Positions 58,707 to 64,000 of a stretch of DNA of 64,000 nucleotides are shown one piece after another (within the stretch, counting starts at the first letter, position 1; the number at the start of each line of letters is the position of its first letter). This DNA comes from Ovoidimarina sediminis (lineage in GTDB: Bacteria; Pseudomonadota; Alphaproteobacteria; Rhodobacterales; Rhodobacteraceae). The stretch lies in assembly GCF_032586175.1 (NCBI RefSeq), contig NZ_JAWHTE010000001.1, positions 124,001 through 188,000 on the forward strand, given 5' to 3'. The translations under genes were made by a program, and so were the position numbers. The notes under the pieces are model-generated. The model made no database searches, had not been told where the DNA came from, and saw only the letters and a program-made list of their open reading frames with translations.

Positions 58707-59596
58707 TCCAAGTTCTGGATCTGCTCGCGCATCTGATCGATGGTGTGCTTGAGGTCAAGGCCAAGGCGGGTGAGATCGGGGAAGCCCGCCTTCGAACACA
58801 GCGTGTTGGCCTCGCGGTTGAATTCCTGGCAGAGGAAATCGAGCTTCCGGCCCTTCGCGCCCTTGAGGTCAAGCAACTCGCGCGCCGCCGCGACATGGGC
58901 ATCCAGCCTATCGAGTTCCTCGGTGACATCCGCCTTCACGGCGAGAACGGCCAGTTCCTGCGCGATGCGCGCCTCGTCCATGCCCTCGGTGCGCGACAGG
59001 ATCTTGGCCAGCGCGTCGCGGAAGCTTTGCTCCATCGCCTCGCCCCGGGTCTTCAGAAGCGCGCGGGCGGCGTGCGTCGTCTTCTCAACCGCGTCGATCT
59101 GGCCCCGGAGCACGGATTCGAGCGCCGCACCCTCGCTGGCGCGCATCTCCGTGAACGCCTCGATCAGCGGCGGCAGGTCGGCCAGGATCGCGGCCCTGAG
59201 CGGCGCGGGATCGGCCTCCTCGCCGGCATCGGCCGTCAGAACACCGCGCATCGTCGCGATATCGGCGGCGGTGGGGTGGACAAGCGTCAGCCCCGCCTCT
59301 TCCGCCCTGACCTCGATCTCGCGCAAGGTCGAAAGCACGGTGGTCAGCGCGGCGGCGTTCAGCGTCGCCACGCCTTCGGCATCGGCGCGGGTGAGCCGCA
59401 GGGCACAGGTGACGTTGCCGCGCTGGGCGGCCTTGGAGAGGGCCGCGCGCACCTGGGGCTCGATCTCTCCCGGCCAGTCCGGCAGCCTGAGGCGCAGATC
59501 GAGCCCGCGGCCGTTGACCGATCGAAGCTCCCACGTCCAGCGCCAGCCTTCGCCCGCGCCGTCGCGCGTGGCGTATCCCGTCATCGAATGGGTCAC
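58703..59596 (-). CDS. yicC: YicC-family endoribonuclease
   Basis: From a GTG at 59596 (GGGGGGAGAGCATTCAG upstream) the product has 297 residues, opening THSMTGYATRDGAGEGWRW. Conserved blocks are ELRSVNGRGLDLRLRLPD, the DUF1732 C-terminal region and GRKLDFLCQEFNREANTLCS. E. coli YicC has been reported to act as an endoribonuclease on small RNA. Longer in-frame starts reach 59647 but would cover the CtrA-type site. Confidence 0.93.
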   Translation of the reverse strand: MTHSMTGYATRDGAGEGWRWTWELRSVNGRGLDLRLRLPDWPGEIEPQVRAALSKAAQRGNVTCALRLTRADAEGVATLNAAALTTVLSTLREIEVRAEEAGLTLVHPTAADIATMRGVLTADAGEEADPAPLRAAILADLPPLIEAFTEMRASEGAALESVLRGQIDAVEKTTHAARALLKTRGEAMEQSFRDALAKILSRTEGMDEARIAQELAVLAVKADVTEELDRLDAHVAAARELLDLKGAKGRKLDFLCQEFNREANTLCSKAGFPDLTRLGLDLKHTIDQMREQIQNLE

Positions 59597-59639
59597 CTGA
59601 ATGCTCTCCCCCCAATGCCGCGCGGTTTCCGCGCGCGCG

Positions 59640-59647
59640 TTAACCAT
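59640..59647 (+). promoter_or_regulatory. CtrA-type half-site TTAACCAT
   Basis: TTAACCAT lies in the divergent region between yicC and the PAS-domain gene, 104 bp before the PAS gene start, and is identical to the half-site upstream of ctrA in this window. AT-rich sequence follows. It suggests the PAS-protein gene may belong to the CtrA regulon. Confidence 0.4.
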
Positions 59648-59750
59648 TTGATAAGGTTTTCTTACACTGCATGGCGCAATTGTGGCAGATTAACAGTCTA
59701 GAAACCATGACGCCAAGCGTCAGCCCCGCAGCAAGGCCAGAGGTGTATCG

Positions 59751-60365
59751 ATGAGTGCCGATATCGTCGTTCTTCCCCAACCCGGACCAAGCCGGTCGCA
59801 CCCGGTTCTGGGCCAGGTGGAACGCTACTGGGACGAGCTTCGGAACGGCCGTCAGGCGCCCGCGCGGGCCGAGGTGCACCCCAAGGGCCTGAGCGGGGCG
59901 CTGGCCGATTGTTTCATCCTCGAACGGATCGCGCCCGGTCTCGCCCGGGTCCGCGTCGCCGGGCGCGGCGTGGCGGGGGTTCTGGGGCAGGAACCGCGGG
60001 GGCTGCCCTTCGGTCTGCTGTTCGACCGGACTACGCGGGAAGAGATCGAGCCGGTGCTCGAACGCCTCTTCACCGGGCCGACGGTGGCCGATCTTTCAGT
60101 TACCGCGCGGGGCGCGGGGCGCGGATCGTCGGTGCCGGGCGAAATGCTGCTTTTGCCGCTCAGGGACGATCTGGGCGGGATCACGCGGGTTCTCGGTTGC
60201 CTGAAGATGGCCGGAACGATCGGGCGCGCGGGCGCCGCGCTGACCATCACCGGAACGCGCGAGCGCCCGGTGCCGAAAGGCCGCGCCCTGCGCGAGGCGC
60301 CCCGGCTTGAACAGGAGGCCGCGCCCTCAGCCGAAATTCTGCGCTTCCCGGGCCCGGCGGACTGA
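59751..60365 (+). CDS. PAS-domain-containing protein
   Basis: The 204-residue protein has a single PAS-like domain (about residues 20-150: HPVLGQVERYWDELRNGRQA, ARAEVHPKGLSGALADCFIL, RVAGRGVAGVLGQEPRGLPF) and no output domain; the C-terminal 50 residues are polar and probably disordered. Short PAS-only proteins of this type are common in Rhodobacterales and their partners are unknown. AGAGGTGTATCG precedes the ATG. Confidence 0.75.
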   Translation: MSADIVVLPQPGPSRSHPVLGQVERYWDELRNGRQAPARAEVHPKGLSGALADCFILERIAPGLARVRVAGRGVAGVLGQEPRGLPFGLLFDRTTREEIEPVLERLFTGPTVADLSVTARGAGRGSSVPGEMLLLPLRDDLGGITRVLGCLKMAGTIGRAGAALTITGTRERPVPKGRALREAPRLEQEAAPSAEILRFPGPAD

Positions 60366-60523
60366 GGCGTTCGGGGGCGCTGTTTCCAGGGCGAAGACAA
60401 TCCGCCAATTTGTGAAGAATTGTATTTAACATACTGAAATTTTAACCTTTTGTGTGGCAGATCACAGAAGCCCCCGGCGCGACCTGTCATAGTAAGGGCG
60501 TAGCAAACTCAACGAGTGTCAAA

Positions 60524-61048
60524 ATGACCAGTGCCAGTTACCCCTCTCACCGCTTTCCGCCGGTGGACGAAATCTCGTCCCGGCTGAGCGGAAATATCGT
60601 AGAGTTCAAGGAACCCGAGGAAGAAGAGAAGCCGGAAACGGGACGCGTGAAGACGCGGTTCCTGAACTTCAAGGCGCCTTCAAATCCGATCACCAAAGCC
60701 CTTGCCCGCCCGGCTAGTCGGCCCGCGCGCAACGCCGAAACGCTGGGCTGGCTGAACGTCGTGGATGGCCCCGGCAACGGAACGCAGATCCCGCTCACCA
60801 GACCCATGGTGCAGATCGGTCGCGACGACGATCAGGACGTGCAGCTTGCCTTCGGAGACAACTCGATCTCCCGCGAAGGCCATGCCTCGATCACCTATTA
60901 CGGCAGGCAGGTGGGCTTTCTGATCCGCGACGGGCTGAAGCCGAACCCGATCCACGTGAACGGCAAGATGCTCAGGGGCGAAGACAGCCTGATCGACGGC
61001 GACCTGATCCGGATCGGCGAAACGACCCTTCAGTTCGCAGAGGCCTGA
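60524..61048 (+). CDS. FHA-domain protein
   Basis: From the ATG at 60524 the product has 174 residues. The C-terminal 105 residues form an FHA domain (MVQIGRDDDQDVQLAFGD, NSISREGHASITYYGRQ, NPIHVNGKMLRGEDSLIDGD), with the phosphothreonine-binding GR..S..H pattern. The N-terminal 65 residues are charged and likely disordered. It would bind a phosphorylated partner; no kinase gene is adjacent. An in-frame start at 60452 lies in an AT-rich promoter-like stretch and is rejected. Confidence 0.85.
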   Translation: MTSASYPSHRFPPVDEISSRLSGNIVEFKEPEEEEKPETGRVKTRFLNFKAPSNPITKALARPASRPARNAETLGWLNVVDGPGNGTQIPLTRPMVQIGRDDDQDVQLAFGDNSISREGHASITYYGRQVGFLIRDGLKPNPIHVNGKMLRGEDSLIDGDLIRIGETTLQFAEA

Positions 61049-61067
61049 GCCCGGCGAAGCGCCGGGC
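61049..61067 (+). terminator. possible terminator hairpin after the FHA gene
   Basis: GCCCGGCG-AAG-CGCCGGGC starts at the base after the FHA stop codon and is followed after 10 nt by TTGTTTTC. The T stretch is weak and distant, so termination may be partial. Confidence 0.4.
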
Positions 61068-61088
61068 GCAAGCCCTTGTTTTCACGCA

Positions 61089-62459
61089 TCAAACGGCGGC
61101 AGCCGCCGATCCGTTGGTGCGGCGCGCCGACAGTTCCTCGGCGACGAGGAACGCCAGTTCCAGCGACTGGCTGGCATTGAGCCGCGGGTCGCAGGCGGTG
61201 TGGTAGCGATCCGACAGATCCTCGTCCGTCACCGCGCGTACACCACCCGTACACTCCGTCACGTCCTGTCCCGTCATCTCGAAATGCACCCCGCCCGGGA
61301 TCGTGCCTTCGGCATTGTGGACCTGGAAGAATTCCTGCACCTCGCGCAGCACGCTGTCGAACGGCCGGGTCTTGTAGCCCGAGGACGACTTGATCGTGTT
61401 GCCGTGCATCGGATCGCAGGACCAGACCACGTTGGCGCCCTCTTCCTGAACCGTGCGAATGAGGCGCGGCAGGTGCTCGGCCACCGTGCCCGCACCGAAA
61501 CGCGCGATCAGCGTCAGCCGGCCCGCCTCGTTCTCGGGATTGAGCTTGGCCATCAGCACCTTAAGGTCCTCGGCAGTCGTCGTCGGCCCGCATTTCAGCC
61601 CGATCGGGTTCAACACCCCGCGGGCGAATTCCACATGCGCCCCGTCAGGCTGGCGCGTGCGGTCGCCGATCCAGATCATGTGGCCCGAGCCTGCGAGCCA
61701 CTTGCCCGAGGTGGAATCGATCCGTGTCAGCGCCTCTTCGTATTCAAGCAGAAGCGCCTCGTGGCTGGTGTAGAAATCGACCGTCGACAATTCGTGGTTC
61801 GTCTCGCCCGTGAGGCCGGCGGCCGACATGAAATCGATCGAATCCTGGATCCGGTTCGCCATGTCGCGATATTTCTCGGCCTCGTCGCGATCGGTGAACC
61901 CGAGCGTCCAGGAATGCACGTGGTGCACATCGGCGAAGCCACCTGTCGAGAAGGCGCGCAAGAGGTTCAGCGTGCCCGCCGCCTGGGTGTAGGCGCGCAG
62001 CATCTTGGCGGGATCGGGGATCCGCGCCGCGGAGGTGAAATCGAGCTCGTTGATGATGTCGCCGCGGTAGGACGGCAGTTCCACGCCGTCCTTCACCTCG
62101 GTCGGGGCCGAGCGGGGCTTGGCGAACTGGCCGGCCATCCGGCCCACCTTCACCACCGGCACCTTGGCGCCATAGGTGAGCACCATGGCCATCTGCAGCA
62201 TGACCTTGAAGGTGTCGCGGATCGGATCGGCCCGGAATTCGGCGAAGCTTTCGGCGCAATCGCCCCCCTGGAGGAGGAAAGCCTCCCCGCGGGACGCGGC
62301 GCCGAGTTCGGCCTTCAGCCGGCGCGCCTCGCCTGCGAACACGAGCGGAGGATAGCTGGACAGTTCGGCCTCCACGGCCTGAAGCGCGTCTGCGTCCTGA
62401 TAGTCCGGCATCTGCACCCGCGGTTTGGTGCGCCATCCGTTCTTCTGCCAGTTGCCCAT
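61089..62459 (-). CDS. 3-deoxy-7-phosphoheptulonate synthase, class II
   Basis: The 456-residue enzyme is of the plant/actinobacterial (class II) type: ELSSYPPLVFAGEARRLKAE, FLLQGGDCAESFAEF with a metal-site cysteine, VKVGRMAGQFAKPRS, SGHMIWIGDRTRQPDGAHVE, CDPMHGNT and GGVHFEMTGQDVTECTGG. It condenses PEP with erythrose 4-phosphate at the entry of the shikimate pathway. It stands alone and is divergent from the GlxA-type regulator. Confidence 0.97.
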   Translation of the reverse strand: MGNWQKNGWRTKPRVQMPDYQDADALQAVEAELSSYPPLVFAGEARRLKAELGAASRGEAFLLQGGDCAESFAEFRADPIRDTFKVMLQMAMVLTYGAKVPVVKVGRMAGQFAKPRSAPTEVKDGVELPSYRGDIINELDFTSAARIPDPAKMLRAYTQAAGTLNLLRAFSTGGFADVHHVHSWTLGFTDRDEAEKYRDMANRIQDSIDFMSAAGLTGETNHELSTVDFYTSHEALLLEYEEALTRIDSTSGKWLAGSGHMIWIGDRTRQPDGAHVEFARGVLNPIGLKCGPTTTAEDLKVLMAKLNPENEAGRLTLIARFGAGTVAEHLPRLIRTVQEEGANVVWSCDPMHGNTIKSSSGYKTRPFDSVLREVQEFFQVHNAEGTIPGGVHFEMTGQDVTECTGGVRAVTDEDLSDRYHTACDPRLNASQSLELAFLVAEELSARRTNGSAAAAV

Positions 62460-62641
62460 GATCTCGGTCCTGTCGTTTCGGCTTTGAAGCGACGGGCCTT
62501 ATAGACCGGGCCCGACCCGTTGGAAACCGCCAATTCCGCCCCATTCGGCCCCTTTGGTCGCACAAGTTTGTCCACGTGACGGGTTGAACGCCCCTTAAAA
62601 TCCTGTTTCGGTCCCGAAGGTGGCGACGCACGGGGTGACGG

Positions 62642-63646
62642 TTGGCTGAGACGGGACATGGCAAGGAACGGGACGCGGGAGGCCTGCGTCCGCGCCGCTT
62701 TGTCTTCGTCCTTCTCGATAATTTCACCATGCTGTGCTTTTCGAGCGCCGTCGAATCCCTGCGGATCGCGAACCGGATGGCCGGCGAGACGCTTTATGAA
62801 TGGCGGCTCGTGGGCGAAGGCGGGGATTTCATCACCTGTTCCGCCGGCACCTCCTTCAAACTGGACGACGACCTGTGCGAACTGTCGCGCGACGACACGG
62901 TGCTGGTCTGCGGCGGGATCGACGTCGGCAAGGCCACGACGAAGAAGATCCTGAACTGGCTGAGGCGCGAGGCGCGGCGGGGGGTGACCATGGGGGGCCT
63001 TTGCACCGCGGGCTACACGCTCGCGAAGGCGGGGCTTCTCGACGGGAAGAAGGCGACGATCCACTGGGAGAACCAGGACAGTTTCGCCGAGGAATTCGAA
63101 GAGGTGACGCTGACGAAATCGGTCTTCGTGGTGGACGGGAACCGGATGACCACGGCGGGCGGCACCTCGTCGATCGACCTGATGCTGAAGATCATCGCCG
63201 ACGACCATGGCGAGGCGCTGGCGGGCACGGTGGCCGATCAGCTGATCTACACCTCGATCCGGACCGACCAGGACACGCAGCGCCTGTCGGTGCCGACGCG
63301 GATCGGCGTGCGCCACCCGAAGCTGAGCCGGGTGATCCAGATGATGGAAGCCAATATCGAGGACCCGATTTCGCCCTCGAACCTCGCGCGCGAGGTCGGC
63401 ATGTCGACCCGGCAGCTCGAGCGGCTGTTCCGGCGCTATCTGAACCGGAGCCCGAAGCGCTATTACATGGAGCTGAGGCTTCAGAAGGCGCGGAACCTTC
63501 TGATGCAGACCGATATGAGCGTGATCAACGTGGCGCTGGCCTGCGGCTTCGCCTCGCCATCGCATTTCTCGAAATGCTACCGGGCGCAGTATTCGACGAC
63601 GCCCTACCGGGAGCGGGGCGCGCAGGCGGCGCGGCTGTCGGTCTGA
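62642..63646 (+). CDS. GlxA-type transcriptional regulator (DJ-1/PfpI domain plus AraC HTH)
   Basis: The 334-residue protein starts at a TTG. Its N-terminal half is a class I amidotransferase-like domain (FVFVLLDNFTMLCFSSAVES, GGLCTAGYTLAKAGLLDGKK) with a cysteine in the nucleophile-elbow position of GGLCTAG; the C-terminal half is an AraC double helix-turn-helix (LAREVGMSTRQLERLFRRYL, ALACGFASPSHFSKCYRAQY). Such regulators sense small amino compounds such as glycine betaine, carnitine or arginine. The agmatinase-like gene 120 bp downstream suggests control of amine or arginine use. Confidence 0.9.
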   Translation: MAETGHGKERDAGGLRPRRFVFVLLDNFTMLCFSSAVESLRIANRMAGETLYEWRLVGEGGDFITCSAGTSFKLDDDLCELSRDDTVLVCGGIDVGKATTKKILNWLRREARRGVTMGGLCTAGYTLAKAGLLDGKKATIHWENQDSFAEEFEEVTLTKSVFVVDGNRMTTAGGTSSIDLMLKIIADDHGEALAGTVADQLIYTSIRTDQDTQRLSVPTRIGVRHPKLSRVIQMMEANIEDPISPSNLAREVGMSTRQLERLFRRYLNRSPKRYYMELRLQKARNLLMQTDMSVINVALACGFASPSHFSKCYRAQYSTTPYRERGAQAARLSV

Positions 63647-63652
63647 GAGGGC

Positions 63653-63760
63653 TCGGCGCCTGACGGCGCCGAGCTGCCGGGGCTCTGCCCGTCGCCATTG
63701 TCGCTCGGACCAATGGCGCTCCAAAGGCGACCCCGGAGTATTTTTGCCAAAATGAAGAGG
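63653..63760 (+). repeat. intergenic repeat, family II, copy R4
   Basis: Hairpin TCGGCGCC-TGAC-GGCGCCGA (63653-63672) begins 6 bp after the regulator's stop, followed by hairpin CGCCATTG/CAATGGCG and the core CCCCGGAGTATTTTTGCCAA then AATGAAGAGG (to 63760). The GAAGAGGGG at its end lies 7-15 bp before the next ATG, so the repeat appears to supply that gene's ribosome site. Confidence 0.8.
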
Positions 63761-63766
63761 GGTGGC

Positions 63767-64000
63767 ATGGCGGGACATGGCTATGAGGGCGGGCGGCTCG
63801 ACCTGCCGTTCGTCGGGATCGCGACGTTCGGGAAACGCCCGGTGGTGAGCGACTGGTCGGATTTCGAGGCGGATGCCGCCATCCTGGGCGCGCCTTTCGA
63901 TGCGGGCACCCAGTGGCGGGCCGGGGCGCGGTTCGGGCCGAGGGCGGTGCGCGAGGCCTCGACGCTGTTCAGCTTCGGCCATGCGGGCGCCTATGACCAC
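63767..64000 (+). CDS. agmatinase/ureohydrolase family protein (3' end outside window)
   Basis: Only the first 78 codons are present. MAGHGYEGGRLDLPFVGIAT leads to ILGAPFDAGTQWRAGARFGP and RAVREAS, the N-terminal block of agmatinases and related ureohydrolases; the manganese-site histidines would lie beyond the edge. The substrate could be agmatine, guanidinobutyrate or another guanidino compound. It follows the GlxA-type regulator on the same strand, with the R4 repeat between. Confidence 0.85.
   Translation, partial: MAGHGYEGGRLDLPFVGIATFGKRPVVSDWSDFEADAAILGAPFDAGTQWRAGARFGPRAVREASTLFSFGHAGAYDH

Overview
The window reads as a chromosomal segment of a GC-rich alphaproteobacterium of the Rhodobacterales (Rhodobacter/Roseobacter type). 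The evidence is the sciP-ctrA pair, a Mg-type HemB, DUF1153 and DUF1206 proteins, the gene order pyrH/frr/uppS/cdsA/dxr/rseP/bamA/skp/fabZ/lpxA/lpxI/lpxB, a GAAC-N7-GAAC LexA-type box and TTAACCAT CtrA-type half-sites. Nearly all of it is ordinary chromosome. I see no phage, integrase, transposase, CRISPR array, rRNA or tRNA gene.

Left part (1-13.4 kb): the end of an XRE/MmyB-type regulator, a sugar-dehydrogenase-like SDR, a choline-sulfatase-like sulfatase, a homocysteine S-methyltransferase family enzyme, a frameshifted DUF4375-like remnant, two small membrane proteins, an MFS permease and an orphan YejA-like peptide-binding protein. A candidate small RNA with its own promoter and terminator lies antisense in the gap before the binding protein. 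Next come an entericidin-like lipoprotein, a CsbD-like protein and a four-gene unit joined by ATGA overlaps (acyl-CoA ligase, FrnE-like DsbA, Bcr/CflA MFS, peroxiredoxin-like).

Middle part (13.4-43 kb): mfd, hemB, a SYLF-domain lipoprotein, then a 40-residue membrane protein gene with a perfect GTTC-N7-GTTC box upstream and its own terminator, i.e. a probable SOS-induced small protein. recG and ligA follow. Between ligA and the ctrA terminator lies about 1.4 kb of strongly strand-skewed, repeat-rich DNA with no credible gene. sciP-ctrA, mnmA coupled to a GT10 fucosyltransferase-like gene, the lipid A genes with bamA/skp, a second small membrane protein, and the rseP-dxr-cdsA-uppS-frr-pyrH group follow, then miaA.

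Right part (43-64 kb): an AraC regulator next to a peptide/nickel-type ABC operon (Tat-exported binding protein, two unusually enlarged permeases, fused double ATPase) with a direct-repeat operator candidate between them; a DUF1206 protein; cytochrome c' plus a diheme cytochrome c; lipA; a PhoR-like histidine kinase; a trans-sulfuration PLP enzyme; gamma carbonic anhydrase; gmk; yicC; PAS and FHA proteins; class II DAHP synthase; a GlxA-type regulator and the start of an agmatinase-like gene.

Two families of short intergenic repeats recur. One has three structurally conserved copies, each between convergent genes. The other has four copies built as a GC hairpin followed by a CCCGG..TATTT..ATGAAGG core. 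All functional statements are from reading the sequence; no database search was run.
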